64,000 bases of DNA from Gammaproteobacteria bacterium (GCA_016191285.1 JACPPA010000007.1:43953-107952); one strand, 5' to 3'. Positions 8,075 through 17,850 are shown, counted from the stretch's first letter. A program made the numbers and translations. The notes: generated by a model not told the origin, from the sequence alone.

Positions 8075-9363
8075 GTGGTCGCTTCGACGCGCTCAAGCAA
8101 TTGATCAATCCGTGGCCGCTGCGCGCGCCCGGCGCGCTCGCGCGTAACTCCTTGCGTTTTCTGACGTGGCAAATCCTGCGCGCCGGATGCCTCGGTGTGT
8201 ATCTCATCTTACTCACGCGAATCTTAGGTGCGACGACTTATGGCGCATTGTCTGGTCCGCTATCGCTAGCAGTGATTTTCGGCACCTTGAGCGGCGGTGG
8301 CGCGAGCCTGATGCTGCTGCGTGATACGGCGAAGGACGGTGCATCACTTTCCCTCGCATGGTCGCGCCTGTGGAGCGCCAGCATGCTGTTGGCGCCCGTG
8401 TGCGTGGCGTTGTACGCAATAGTCACCCGGCTTCTGTTTGGATCCTCCTTCTCGTGGCAGCTACTGACGATGTTCGCCGCATCGGAAATTATTTTGTTGC
8501 CCTTGGTCACGGCGGTTGCACTCGCATTTCAGGGCCGCGAGCAACTCGGAACGGCCGGGGCCATCATGACCTTGCCGGCTTTGGGACGCCTGTTCGCGGT
8601 AATAGGCTTGGCCGTGGCGGCGCCGACACAACCCTTGATGATTTATCCCATGCTGCATCTCAGCGCCGCAGTGTTGGCCACAGTGACCGCTGTTGTCCTT
8701 TTGATGACTCGCAACCCACTGACGTGGCGCGTTTCAATCTTGCCTGCTGCCTGGTGGCGCGACTGCCTTGAGCAATCGTCGATGTATTTCGTGTCGAGCG
8801 CCACCACTGAACTCGATAAAAGTCTGGTGTTGCGTTTTGGAGCGGCGGAATTAGCCGGTCACTACACGCTCGGTTATCGCATCATGATGATGCTGACAAT
8901 GCCCGCGCAGGCGCTCGCGCAAGCCGCACTGCCACGGGCGGTGCGGCAGATCGCGGATCGCTCACATGCGCTCCCTCGGCTAGTGGCGAGCATGGGAATT
9001 GCAACCCTTGGATACAGCGGTCTTGCATCGCTAGCGCTGTGGCTAGGTGGTACCACCATCATTAGTTGGTTCGGCCCTGACTTCGGCGAAATCCATACTG
9101 TAATTCTCGAATTCTGTGCCCTATTCACGCTCTACAACCTGCGCTTGATTCCATGCATCCTATTGCAGGCTGCCGGACAACCGGTGCGGCGCGCGAGCAT
9201 TGAAGCAGTCGCGCTCGTGGTGCTGTGTACCCTAAGTGCGATCCTGGTTCCGCGTTACGGGCTGCGCGGCGCAGTGCTGACTGCCATGGCTTCTGAGTGT
9301 TGGATTCTGGTGGTGTCGCTGGTGGCGATTAGGCCGATTCTGCGCCAATCGCGGATCGCGTGA
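8071..9363 (+). CDS. Oligosaccharide flippase (Wzx/MATE-like) of a surface polysaccharide
   Basis: 430 residues, almost wholly hydrophobic, with about 12 predicted membrane segments starting at FLTWQILRAGCLGVYLILLTRILG. The pattern 'LxxxLGxxxYG' near the start (RILGATTYGAL) and the paired C-terminal helices fit polysaccharide flippases that move lipid-linked sugar units across the inner membrane. It overlaps the oxidoreductase upstream by 4 bases (ATGA) and the methyltransferase downstream by 4 bases (GTGA). Glycosyltransferases at 10520 and 11591 support a cell-surface sugar role. Confidence 0.8.
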   Translation: MSGRFDALKQLINPWPLRAPGALARNSLRFLTWQILRAGCLGVYLILLTRILGATTYGALSGPLSLAVIFGTLSGGGASLMLLRDTAKDGASLSLAWSRLWSASMLLAPVCVALYAIVTRLLFGSSFSWQLLTMFAASEIILLPLVTAVALAFQGREQLGTAGAIMTLPALGRLFAVIGLAVAAPTQPLMIYPMLHLSAAVLATVTAVVLLMTRNPLTWRVSILPAAWWRDCLEQSSMYFVSSATTELDKSLVLRFGAAELAGHYTLGYRIMMMLTMPAQALAQAALPRAVRQIADRSHALPRLVASMGIATLGYSGLASLALWLGGTTIISWFGPDFGEIHTVILEFCALFTLYNLRLIPCILLQAAGQPVRRASIEAVALVVLCTLSAILVPRYGLRGAVLTAMASECWILVVSLVAIRPILRQSRIA

Positions 9364-10430
9364 ACGATCCCGCGGCAATACCGGGCGCGCCCATTTGGCG
9401 TCCCGAGGAACTTGAGTACTTGGGACAATGTCCGGTGTGTAGCAGCACCGAACGCGAGTTGCGGCACGCAGACCTGGAAGATCGATTCTTCAGTACCGGA
9501 ACTCGCAACTGGCGCGCGTGGAGCTGTCTGCGCTGCGCCAGTCTGTATTTAGATCCACGGCCTCGAACCGACGTAATCGAACGTGCCTATTCAAGTTATT
9601 ACACGCATGAAGATCCGCGTGTGACTTATGCCGCGGATAATGGCACGAGCATCGCCTGGCATCTTTCTAACGGCTACTTGGCAGCGCGATTTGGTCACCG
9701 ACGCGCCCCGGCGTGGCCCACCGGCCGGTGGCTGATTCCCTTACTGCCGCCAATCCGCTTTCAGCTTGATTACTTCGCCCGCCACTTACCGAAACCGTCG
9801 CCGAGCATGACTTGTCTCGATGTGGGGTGTGGCAACGGCGGGTTTCTACTCAGGGCGCAATCGGCGGGTTGGCGTGCGTGCGGTGTCGATGTCGATGAAA
9901 ATGCGGTGAACCGAGGCCGTGCGGCAGATCTCGAAATTGAATGTACAGCCCTCGACGACTATGCCGCCGCACATCGCGAGGCCTACCACGCCGTTACCTT
10001 GAGCCACGTTATTGAACATGTCCACGATCCCGTCCTGTTCGTTTCCACCCTACGCAAAATGTTGCGTCCAAACGGACTGCTATGGATTGCGACGCCGAAC
10101 GTGCAGTCTATTGGCCATCGCTTGTTTGGCCCACGGTGGCGAGGTCTTGAGGCGCCACGGCATCTCGTGATTTTTAACCGCGACGGACTATCCGACCTTG
10201 TTCGCCGCAACGGATTTCGCGATGTTCGATTGCGTCGACGCGGCAGACACTCAGCAAGCATTCTCGCTGCCAGCCTGGGCGCCGTCGCAAAGACACCAAT
10301 AAACGATGATCGGCTACCAAGCTGGTGGCAGGGTGTCGCTTGGGCCAATGATTTACTTGCGTCCATCGTGCCCGGCACCGGGGAGGAATTGGTGCTCACC
10401 GCTCGTCGTTGCATAGCTGGCGGGCGGTAA
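9360..10430 (+). CDS. SAM-dependent methyltransferase with N-terminal zinc ribbon
   Basis: 356 residues, starting at a GTG that overlaps the flippase stop (GTGA). Residues 21-60 carry two Cys pairs, CPVC and CLRC, the small zinc-ribbon found at the front of many polysaccharide-cluster methyltransferases. Around residue 155, CLDVGCGNGGFLLRA is SAM motif I, followed by GVDVDENAV (acidic end of beta 2) and LSHVIEHVHDP. The LWIATPNVQS and GLEAPRHL segments are typical of class I enzymes acting on sugars or lipid-linked sugars. Probably modifies the glycan exported by the neighbouring flippase. Confidence 0.8.
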   Translation: MNDPAAIPGAPIWRPEELEYLGQCPVCSSTERELRHADLEDRFFSTGTRNWRAWSCLRCASLYLDPRPRTDVIERAYSSYYTHEDPRVTYAADNGTSIAWHLSNGYLAARFGHRRAPAWPTGRWLIPLLPPIRFQLDYFARHLPKPSPSMTCLDVGCGNGGFLLRAQSAGWRACGVDVDENAVNRGRAADLEIECTALDDYAAAHREAYHAVTLSHVIEHVHDPVLFVSTLRKMLRPNGLLWIATPNVQSIGHRLFGPRWRGLEAPRHLVIFNRDGLSDLVRRNGFRDVRLRRRGRHSASILAASLGAVAKTPINDDRLPSWWQGVAWANDLLASIVPGTGEELVLTARRCIAGGR

Positions 10431-10519
10431 GCCCTGCGTTTATAGCGTTATCGAATGCACCATGCGGATTCTTAATCGCCGCGCTTGAATCTCTGGCTTT
10501 GGGAAGTACGGTCACGGCC

Positions 10520-11542
10520 TCAGGAAAATGATTCGTCGAATAGATCGCGGTAGGCGTCCAGCATCGTGCGCAACGAAAACTCACGCTCAATCAATTCGCG
10601 ATTGTAGTCACCCATGCTCCGCCGCAGTACTTCGGAATCGGCTAACTCAATGAGCTTTTGCGCAAAGTCATTCGGATCTCCTGGCACACACAAATACCCA
10701 CCACGCCCGTCATGAACTTGTTCCGGTAATGAGGAACATCGCGTCGCTACCACCGGAAGCCCGCATGCCATTGCTTCCAGAACAGCAAGACTCAAACCTT
10801 CGCGTACGGTCGGCATCAATAGTATATCGACATCGTTATAGAGATTCGGCATGCTCTGATAAGGGACATGGCCCAGCATTTTTATTCGGTCTAGATTTGT
10901 AGAATCGGATTGCGCGGCGAGCCCACTGGCGCAACAAATTTCGATTCCCGGTGGCAGCATTTGGGCAATTTCAGGTAGGAGCCCAACACCTTTACGACGG
11001 GTTAAGTTGCCGCTGAATAACACGCGCACCAGCCCTTGGCGACGCCGCGATCCACGCGGCGCGAATCTGGTGGCGTCGACACCATTACGGATGACCCGCA
11101 CGGGCTTGTTGATGTTTAGATCCCGCAGCGCAAGGTCAGCGGTGAATTGGCTCACAGCAGTCACCACGTCGGCGGCTTCAATCGCACGCGTGGTAAACCA
11201 TCGCAGATCTGTTCGGTAGTGTAATTGTTGGAGTATCGAGCTATGGTCGCGCATGAAGGGATCAAGGACATAATTGTGCAGCGTGATCACTAGTGGCTGT
11301 CCGGTACGGCGAAAAAACACCGCATGATCCGGTGTCGTATGCACAATATCACCGCGCGGGAGCGGTAATATTTTCAGCATCGGTGGGCAAAACGTCCAGC
11401 GTGGATCGTAGGGAAATACACGATAATCCGGCAGCGCATCTTCAAGTATTCGATGGAGTACGAAAGCGCCGTTGCCGGTCGCCATTGGGCTAATTACGCG
11501 CCGCCTAGCCGAGCGATTATATTTAGTCATTGTAAGTATCAA
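10520..11542 (-). CDS. Glycosyltransferase family 4
   Basis: 340 residues in two Rossmann-like halves (GT-B). N-terminal half: DIVHTTPDHA and VITLHNYVLDPF. C-terminal half: VRVLFSGNLTRRKGVGLL, then MPTVREGLSLAVLEAMACGLPVVAT, which contains the E-x7-E pair of GT4 retaining enzymes. It transfers a sugar from a nucleotide-sugar donor at the inner-membrane face, donor unknown. It is convergent with the methyltransferase (90 bases between) and divergent from the GT2 gene (48 bases between starts). Other in-frame ATGs (MTKYN at residue 5) are possible starts. Confidence 0.85.
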   Translation of the reverse strand: MILTMTKYNRSARRRVISPMATGNGAFVLHRILEDALPDYRVFPYDPRWTFCPPMLKILPLPRGDIVHTTPDHAVFFRRTGQPLVITLHNYVLDPFMRDHSSILQQLHYRTDLRWFTTRAIEAADVVTAVSQFTADLALRDLNINKPVRVIRNGVDATRFAPRGSRRRQGLVRVLFSGNLTRRKGVGLLPEIAQMLPPGIEICCASGLAAQSDSTNLDRIKMLGHVPYQSMPNLYNDVDILLMPTVREGLSLAVLEAMACGLPVVATRCSSLPEQVHDGRGGYLCVPGDPNDFAQKLIELADSEVLRRSMGDYNRELIEREFSLRTMLDAYRDLFDESFS

Positions 11543-11590
11543 AGGCTCGGAATGCGAAAGGTTTGATGTGGGGATTCGAAGAAACCGATT

Positions 11591-12481
11591 ATGAGCGACT
11601 CCGTATCGGCCCTGATCTTACACTTCCGGAATTCGATAGCCACTCAACAATGCGTGAGCAGCCTCGCCGACAATGGCATTAGCAGGATTCAAATCGTTGA
11701 CAACTCCGAGGACGACCGAAAATCTTTGATCGAGCTTGAACCCGCTCTTGGTCGTCTAAGAGCGCTAGGCATTCTCGTCGCCGTCGCCGAGCCCGGGGGA
11801 AATCTTGGATTCGCTGCTGGAATCGATGCGGGAATGAAGGCGATTCTCGACAATTTCGGCGTGGGCTATGTCCTGTTGATAAATGCAGACGCGGCTCTTC
11901 AATCGGGGGCGTTGCAGAAACTCGTCGCGCGGGCACAGGCCTTGCGGACTCCGGCCGCGGTGGCGCCGATCTTGCTGCTCCCAAACGGAATGCAAATAGC
12001 GTGGATTTACTATCATCGCCTACTCGGCCTTATTTTTAATCGCCGTCTGCCCGGAACCTTTCGGTATCTGAGCGGCTGCTGTTTGTTGCTAACGCCGGAA
12101 TTGGCGCATACCCGCGTTTTTGACCCACGATTTTTCTTTTACGGCGATGACGTAGATCTTGGCTATCGAGCATTGATGAAGCAGGTGTCGCTTGAGCTAG
12201 TCCCCGATGCCTTTGTACTGCACGAAGGATCAGGAGCGAGCCGGAAAGGCTCGATGTTCTACGAATATCACATTCCACGCTCACACTTTGAACTTGTACG
12301 AACGCTGACGCATTCAGACCTCGACCGACTGTTGGCGACCCTGGGCAGACTCATCACATTATTTTTGAGAGCGCTAATCAGAACCTATCGTTTCCGGTCT
12401 TGGACCCCTTTTCGTGGGCTCACCGCAGCATGGAGTGATTATCGTAGAATGAGTATGAGGGCGTTCACTCCAAAAAATTGA
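11591..12481 (+). CDS. Glycosyltransferase family 2 (rhamnosyltransferase-like)
   Basis: 296 residues. The GT-A fold is seen in IQIVDNSEDDR, GGNLGFAAGID (the N-x-GFAxGxN-like motif of rhamnosyltransferase-type GT2 enzymes), LLINADAAL (nucleotide/metal site, usually NPD) and FFFYGDDVDLGYRA (usually FF-Y-EDxDL). A basic, membrane-proximal tail follows. With the GT4 enzyme, flippase and methyltransferase it makes a small polysaccharide gene set. It starts 48 bases from the divergent GT4 start. Confidence 0.82.
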   Translation: MSDSVSALILHFRNSIATQQCVSSLADNGISRIQIVDNSEDDRKSLIELEPALGRLRALGILVAVAEPGGNLGFAAGIDAGMKAILDNFGVGYVLLINADAALQSGALQKLVARAQALRTPAAVAPILLLPNGMQIAWIYYHRLLGLIFNRRLPGTFRYLSGCCLLLTPELAHTRVFDPRFFFYGDDVDLGYRALMKQVSLELVPDAFVLHEGSGASRKGSMFYEYHIPRSHFELVRTLTHSDLDRLLATLGRLITLFLRALIRTYRFRSWTPFRGLTAAWSDYRRMSMRAFTPKN

Positions 12482-12691
12482 GTTGCATACAGCAGTCTTG
12501 GAGCCAGCATGTTGCGGCGCAGTTCACTTTTGCGGCTGGACTTCTGGCCTAACCGCGAGCAGGATTCCTGGTGCGTCGCCATCGCACCTCTGCCTCACTG
12601 AACTGAATTGCCACGCACTTACCGATGGATCCACCGCCAGGATCGCACAGGTGCTTTACACGCCGAACAAACTGCGGAGAAGAGAACCGGT

Positions 12692-14314
12692 ATGACACAG
12701 ACCAACCAAGCTATGCCAGCAGCAAACAGCGCCGTCATTGACGTAGATGCCTTGATAATCGGGGCCGGCGTCTCCGGGCTGTACCAGTTGTATCGCCTCT
12801 TACAACTCGGGCTTACGGCGCGAATTTTCGAGGCGGGTGGCGGCGTCGGCGGCACCTGGTACTGGAACCGCTACCCGGGGGCGCGCTTCGATTCGGAGTC
12901 CTATAGCTATGCCTACAGCTTCTCACAGGAACTCCTGGAAGAATGGGATTGGACTGAACACTACTCCGCTCAACCAGAAAACGAACGCTACCTGAACTTT
13001 GTCGCGGACAAGTTCCACCTCAAACCCCACATCGAATTCGACGCCCGCATCAAGTCGGCGATTTACGATGAGGCCGCCAACCGCTGGGACATTGAAACCA
13101 TTACCGGGCTGCGCGCCCGCGCGCGTTTTCTAATCTCCGCCGTCGGCATCCTCTCCGCGTCGCACATGCCGAATATCCCCGGCATCGAGACATTCAAAGG
13201 GCAGTCCTTCCACACCTCGCGGTGGCCGCATGAGCGAGTCAATTTCGCCGGTAAGCGGGTTGGCATCATTGGCACCGGCGCCACCGCGGTCCAGTTGATT
13301 CCGGAAATCGCCAAAGAGGTCGGTCATCTCACCGTGTTCCAGCGCACGCCGAATTACTGCGCTCCGCTTCGAAATTCAAAAATAGATGCCGAAACTCAGC
13401 AGAAGATAAAAGCGAGCTACCCTGAGATCTTTCAGAAATGCCGCGACACCTTCGCCGCGTTCATGCAGGATTTCGATCCGCGACGCGCGTTCGATCTCAC
13501 TAAAGAAGAACGCCACGCCTTTTATGAGGAGATCTGGGCCCAACCCGGCTTTACGAAATGGTTCGGGTGCTTCCACGACATCATGACCGACGAACGGGCA
13601 AACGAAGACTATGCGGAATTCGTGCGCAACAAGATCCGCGCGCGCGTCAAAGATCCGGTGATCGCGGAAAAGCTCGTACCCAAGGATCATCCATTCGGCG
13701 CGCGACGGATCCCGCTCGAGACCGGCTATTACGAGGTTTACAACCAGGCCAATGTGCGCTTGGTCGACGTGCGCGAAAGCCCGATTGAGCGCATCACGCC
13801 AACTGGGGTCAAGACCGGGAATGCCGAATACGAATTCGATGTGCTCATTTATGCCACCGGCTTCGATGCCATCACCGGCGAGTTAACCAGAATGGATATC
13901 CGTGGCGTGGGCGGGCGGACGCTGAACGCGGCGTGGGCCGATGGTCCGCGCACCTATCTCACGCTGCAGACCGCGGGCTTTCCTAATTTCTTCATCATCA
14001 ACGGCGCGGTGTTCTGCAATTTCACGCGGTGCGCCGAAGTGGTGGCGGAATGGGTTAGCACCTGTCTCGACTATATGCGCAACAAGGACTTCAAGCGCAT
14101 CGAGGCCGACCCAGAGGCCGAGGAAGCGTGGACCACCCATGCCAACTCGTTGACCGAAGGCATGCTCTTTACCAAAACCGATTCATGGTTCATGGGGACT
14201 AATGTGCCGGGTAAGAAGCGCACCTTCCTGTTCTATGCAGGCGGCGCGCCGGCGTTCCGCAACAAATGCGCGGAAGTCGCGGCCAAGGACTACGAAGGCT
14301 TCGTGCTGTCCTGA
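12692..14314 (+). CDS. Flavin-binding monooxygenase, Baeyer-Villiger type
   Basis: 540 residues. FAD-binding GAGVSG (24-29), then GGTWYWNRYPGARFDSES, the Baeyer-Villiger fingerprint FKGQSFHTSRWP (168-179) with its key His174 and Trp178, and NADPH-binding GTGATA (194-199). IYATGFDA completes the signature. Such enzymes insert oxygen next to a ketone, giving an ester or lactone, with NADPH and O2. The ATG at 12692 was chosen because GGAGAAGAG stands upstream and the next in-frame start adds a nonsense-like leader. The lactonase-like SMP-30 gene at 18808 could act on a lactone product; this is inference. Confidence 0.88.
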   Translation: MTQTNQAMPAANSAVIDVDALIIGAGVSGLYQLYRLLQLGLTARIFEAGGGVGGTWYWNRYPGARFDSESYSYAYSFSQELLEEWDWTEHYSAQPENERYLNFVADKFHLKPHIEFDARIKSAIYDEAANRWDIETITGLRARARFLISAVGILSASHMPNIPGIETFKGQSFHTSRWPHERVNFAGKRVGIIGTGATAVQLIPEIAKEVGHLTVFQRTPNYCAPLRNSKIDAETQQKIKASYPEIFQKCRDTFAAFMQDFDPRRAFDLTKEERHAFYEEIWAQPGFTKWFGCFHDIMTDERANEDYAEFVRNKIRARVKDPVIAEKLVPKDHPFGARRIPLETGYYEVYNQANVRLVDVRESPIERITPTGVKTGNAEYEFDVLIYATGFDAITGELTRMDIRGVGGRTLNAAWADGPRTYLTLQTAGFPNFFIINGAVFCNFTRCAEVVAEWVSTCLDYMRNKDFKRIEADPEAEEAWTTHANSLTEGMLFTKTDSWFMGTNVPGKKRTFLFYAGGAPAFRNKCAEVAAKDYEGFVLS

Positions 14315-14426
14315 AAAGTCGCTCCCACGACAAGCGACATGTCGATAGATGAAGGCGCATTACAGGTAACCACATTAGTAGCCTCTTCTGAGATCCAAGT
14401 GGGCGCGTTGGTCTCGAGCTTCCAAA

Positions 14427-14571
14427 CCCCTCACCCTAGCCCTCTCCCGCAAGGGGAGAGGGGAAAGATCACAAACCCCTCACCCTGGCCCTACCCGCAA
14501 GGGAGAGGGGAAAGATCGCGCTTTCGCCTTACTCCCTCTCCCCTCGCGGGAGAGGGCTGGGGTGAGGGGGA
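14427..14571. repeat. Three copies of a CCCTCACCCTAGCCCTCTCCC-type palindromic repeat
   Basis: Two copies in plus orientation (14427-14463, 14475-14511) and one in minus (14533-14569). Each contains a CCTCTCCC-GCAAG-GGGAGAGG hairpin. The same element occurs at 38707, 42739, 42871 and 52092. It lies between convergent genes. Confidence 0.8.
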
Positions 14572-14674
14572 AGTACCGTCGATCGCGGTCAGCCATTTAC
14601 CCTGTTGGCGATGATTACTCCGGTAGCCGCACCCACCCAAAATTCAAAAGAGGCCATTAGCAGCTCCTGATCAA

Positions 14675-15721
14675 TCAGTAGCCGAGATCGCGCGCCGCCC
14701 GCTCGAGAACCACTGGCACGGACCACGCGGTGCGCGCGAGCCGGATGTCGTTACTGCGACCGCTCGCGTAGAGCCCCGACGCGCTCATCCAGAAGGCGAC
14801 CGAACGCATCGCGTACAGCGCGTTGTAATAGCGACATCTGGCTTCATCGATCACAAATCCGGTCGCCGCTTCGTAAGTACGGAAGAACGCGTCACGTTCG
14901 ACCAAATTGGACAGCAGCGGCGTCCCTTCACGATTGAGATCGCTCAGCACATAGGCCACGTCGTACATCGGATCGCCCAGGACTTGCAGCTCCCAGTCGA
15001 GCACCGCGGAGATGCGATCGCCGTGAATCAGCAGATTCCCGGTTCGATAAGCGCCGTGCACCAGCGTCACGCGCTCGGTCGCGGGCATGTTGTCTTCCAG
15101 CCAGCAGATGAGATCAGTCAAGATTGGCTCAGGCTTCGGCGTCGACAGCGCGATGAGTTCCCGCCACTTGGCGATCTCGCGACGTACAAAGTCGGTACCC
15201 GGCGCCGGCACCCCCAGAAAATCGAGTCCTGCCGCGCGCCAGTCGAGTGTGTGCAGGGTGGCGAGCGTGGCGGTGAAACTTGCCGGCAGTTGACCACGCG
15301 TCGCCGCCGCGGCATAGAAGGCGCGGCCCTCGCGCCCCCAGGGACTCGGGCAGGCGCCAGGCACCTTTTCCATGACCAGAAAGGGCGCGTCGAGGATGGC
15401 GACGTCGTGTTCAAACCAATACGGCTTCGGTGTGGGCAGCGGGGTTTGTTCCAGGCATTTCAGCACCCGGAATTGCTGCTCAAGATCGGACAGATGCCGC
15501 AGCAGCGCGTTGCCGGGATCGCGCCGCAGGCAGAGTCCCAGGTGCTTGGGCCTTCCCTCTTCGCTGTAATGCAGATCGAACAGCCAGGTTTCATGCGACC
15601 AGCCGACTGCAATCCGTTGCACATCGCGTAACTCCAGATCGTTCGCCTGCGGCAGGCGATGTTTAAGATAGTCGTGAATTCGCGGCTCGAGTGCCGCAGT
15701 GTCGTCGGTTGTTTTATTCAT
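14675..15721 (-). CDS. APH/kinase-fold protein with altered catalytic loop
   Basis: 348 residues of the aminoglycoside-phosphotransferase-like family that is often linked to acyl-CoA dehydrogenases. The nucleotide-binding front (VGWSHETWLFDL), FLVMEKVPG hinge and metal-binding LDWE (Asp242) are in place. The catalytic loop reads VHGAYRTGN: Ala224 stands where the family has the catalytic Asp (HGDxxxxN), while His222 and Asn229 remain. It may therefore bind nucleotide without phosphotransfer. The start at 15721 overlaps the stop of the small helical gene by 4 bases (ATGA). Last gene of the minus-strand operon that starts at 19755. The substrate of this family is unknown. Confidence 0.78.
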   Translation of the reverse strand: MNKTTDDTAALEPRIHDYLKHRLPQANDLELRDVQRIAVGWSHETWLFDLHYSEEGRPKHLGLCLRRDPGNALLRHLSDLEQQFRVLKCLEQTPLPTPKPYWFEHDVAILDAPFLVMEKVPGACPSPWGREGRAFYAAAATRGQLPASFTATLATLHTLDWRAAGLDFLGVPAPGTDFVRREIAKWRELIALSTPKPEPILTDLICWLEDNMPATERVTLVHGAYRTGNLLIHGDRISAVLDWELQVLGDPMYDVAYVLSDLNREGTPLLSNLVERDAFFRTYEAATGFVIDEARCRYYNALYAMRSVAFWMSASGLYASGRSNDIRLARTAWSVPVVLERAARDLGY

Positions 15722-16137
15722 GACGCATAGACCACGCGGCGATTGATGTCGGCACGCAAGGTTTCCCGGATCCGGCCGAGCAGGCGCGCAAAAATGACTG
15801 CGTCCAACGCCGCACGCGTACCGTACAGCGCTTCGATGAGGCTGCACAGCGTGACCTGATCGCGGCGCTGGGCAAATTCGGCGAGCGTTCGGCGCAGCTC
15901 CGCCGGGACCTCGATCGTCTGCAGCATGTCATTCAGTTCCACGATCAGCGCCGCCAGTTCGGCTGCTTGGTCGCGTTGATGTTGCGGCGCCAGCGCGAGC
16001 TGCTGACCGAGCTTGTGCAGGACCACGCCGGCCATGAAGGCCTGGGTCTTCGGATATTCAGCGTCGACCGCGGGACCGATGTCCTGCTTCAGGGTTTGGG
16101 CAATACGTTGGAGTAAATCGCCTTCTGTCATCGTCAT
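15718..16137 (-). CDS. Small all-helical protein of unknown function
   Basis: 139 residues, predicted almost wholly alpha-helical (LLQRIAQTLKQDIGPAV..., AAELAALIVELNDMLQTI). No family recognised. It overlaps both neighbours by 4 bases (ATGA with the ligase before it and with the kinase-fold gene after it), which implies tightly coupled synthesis. A second small helical protein at 49684 stands in the same relation to a kinase-fold gene, sharing a start of the type I.....PAVD/DPQ..., so the two are likely functional partners of these kinases. Confidence 0.7.
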   Translation of the reverse strand: MTMTEGDLLQRIAQTLKQDIGPAVDAEYPKTQAFMAGVVLHKLGQQLALAPQHQRDQAAELAALIVELNDMLQTIEVPAELRRTLAEFAQRRDQVTLCSLIEALYGTRAALDAVIFARLLGRIRETLRADINRRVVYAS

Positions 16138-17810
16138 GATCCTTTGCTCGAGTGGTCCCGCATCGGTTGCAGGGTCCGCGCCATTTCCCGCAATTTGAAT
16201 TTTTGAATTTTGCCGCTCGGCGTACGCGGAAATTCGTCAATCACCTGCAGCTGTTCCGGCCAGTACTGTTTGATCAACTGGACTCCCAGCAGATACTCAG
16301 TCATCACGGCGAAATCAAACTGCGTGCCGGGCCGCAGGGTCACGAACGCACAGCCGCGCTCGCCAAGCCGCGGATCTGGCATCGCGACGATCGCCACTTC
16401 CTGGATCGCCGGGTGACGATAGAGCAGTTCCTCGACTTCGACGACCGGGATGTTCTCGCCACCGCGGATGATTAGGTCCTTCGAACGTCCCGTGATGCGG
16501 ATATATCCTGCTGCGTCCATGCGCGCATTATCGCCAGTCTCAAGCCAACCCTCGGCATCCAAGCCGTAGGCATCGGGTCGCTTTAAGTAGCCGACAAAAG
16601 TGGTGGCACAACGCGCCTGTAATCGCCCTTCCACGCCCGACGCGACAGGTTGTCCCGCTTCATCGACCACGCGCACCGCCTGATGCGGCAGCGCGCGGCC
16701 GTCGGTCTCAAAAACCTGCTCGGGCGGATCACCCGGATACGTGGCGGTGGCGATTCCCATCTCAGTCATTCCCCACCCGCTCATCACGTAAAGATTCGGA
16801 TGCGTGGCGCGCGCTTCATGGACCAGCACCCGCGGAATCGGCGCGCCAGCACAGAGGAACAGACGCAGACTCGTGAGGTCGAATTGTTGTACGCCGGGCG
16901 TGTGGACCAGATCGCGCAGAAACGGGGTTGAGCCCAACGTAACGGTGCAGCGCTCGGCCTCGATGAGGCGCGCAGCCATCAGCGGCTCCCAGATATCCTG
17001 CAGAACACATTTGCCGCGGTTATAGATCGACAGAATGCAGGCGTACATGAAACCCGTTTGATGGGCGAGCGGGGAACCCATGTAAATGACATCCGCGTTC
17101 CGCAAACCGAACAACTCCGTCGCCAGCAAGGCCTTGCACAGCAGCGTGTTGGCGGTATGCATGACCCCTTTGGGTTCGCCCGTGGTGCCGGAGGTGTACA
17201 TCACTTCGGTAACGTCATTGGGATCCGGGCGACGCGCGGCGAAAAATGCCGTCGGATTCACTTCTGTTTCCCACGCGCGCTTGAGCACCAATGCATCAAA
17301 ATCAGCAGTGGGATCGGAACCGCCGACGACCAGAATATGCTGCAGACTCGGCAGCTTCGGCTTAAGCTTTGCCGCCATGCTGGGGTAATCGAAGCCACGG
17401 AATTCGCGCGGCACCAGCAGCACCCGTGCTTCGGTCAAGCTCAGCATGAATTCGAGTTCGCGCGCACGGAAAATCGGCATCAGGGGATTGAGCACCGCAC
17501 CGATTCTTACGCACGCCACATAGACCGCGGCGTAATGCCACCAGTTCGGCAACTGCACCGCCACGACATCGCCACGCGCGACACCGAGGGCGGCCAGCGC
17601 ACACGCGATTCGAATCGAGCGCTGTTGCAGCTCACGATAAGTTAGGCGGGTGCTGGTGCCGTCCATGCTGTTGTGATCGACCACGGCGGCCGCGTCCGGA
17701 TTACGCGCCGCCGCCTCATCGAGCAGATCGGAAACCAGGCGATCCTGCCACAAGCCGCGCGCTCTCATCTCCGCCACCCGGTCCGCGGACAGCTGGGGTT
17801 CGAATTTCAC
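16134..17810 (-). CDS. AMP-forming acyl-CoA synthetase/ligase
   Basis: 558 residues. Adenylation motifs in order: MYTSGTTGEPKGV (phosphate loop, ~209-222), VMSGWGMTE, a GWLETGDNA segment, GRSKDLIIRGGENI hinge and the C-terminal PRTPSGKIQKFKL with the catalytic Lys. It resembles the cyclohexanecarboxylate/long-chain acyl-CoA ligase group. It would activate a carboxylic acid with ATP and CoA in the cytoplasm. Third gene of the 19755-14675 operon, 40 bases after the DUF7064-like gene. The acid is unknown; context suggests a product of ring opening. Confidence 0.87.
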   Translation of the reverse strand: MKFEPQLSADRVAEMRARGLWQDRLVSDLLDEAAARNPDAAAVVDHNSMDGTSTRLTYRELQQRSIRIACALAALGVARGDVVAVQLPNWWHYAAVYVACVRIGAVLNPLMPIFRARELEFMLSLTEARVLLVPREFRGFDYPSMAAKLKPKLPSLQHILVVGGSDPTADFDALVLKRAWETEVNPTAFFAARRPDPNDVTEVMYTSGTTGEPKGVMHTANTLLCKALLATELFGLRNADVIYMGSPLAHQTGFMYACILSIYNRGKCVLQDIWEPLMAARLIEAERCTVTLGSTPFLRDLVHTPGVQQFDLTSLRLFLCAGAPIPRVLVHEARATHPNLYVMSGWGMTEMGIATATYPGDPPEQVFETDGRALPHQAVRVVDEAGQPVASGVEGRLQARCATTFVGYLKRPDAYGLDAEGWLETGDNARMDAAGYIRITGRSKDLIIRGGENIPVVEVEELLYRHPAIQEVAIVAMPDPRLGERGCAFVTLRPGTQFDFAVMTEYLLGVQLIKQYWPEQLQVIDEFPRTPSGKIQKFKLREMARTLQPMRDHSSKGS

Positions 17811-17850
17811 TTAGCGCTTAGGCGTTTGCGTCGTCTGACGGCGGTGAGAA

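Noticed and set aside
12483..12695. 70-codon frame ahead of the Baeyer-Villiger gene
   Set aside because: TTG start, no ribosome site, no protein-like pattern; treated as intergenic.
14427..14571. Small CRISPR or tandem array
   Set aside because: Copies are inverted relative to one another and recur around the window between convergent genes.
17058..17645. 195-codon open frame antisense to the acyl-CoA ligase
   Set aside because: Ligase motifs on the minus strand are complete; no family resemblance on the plus strand.
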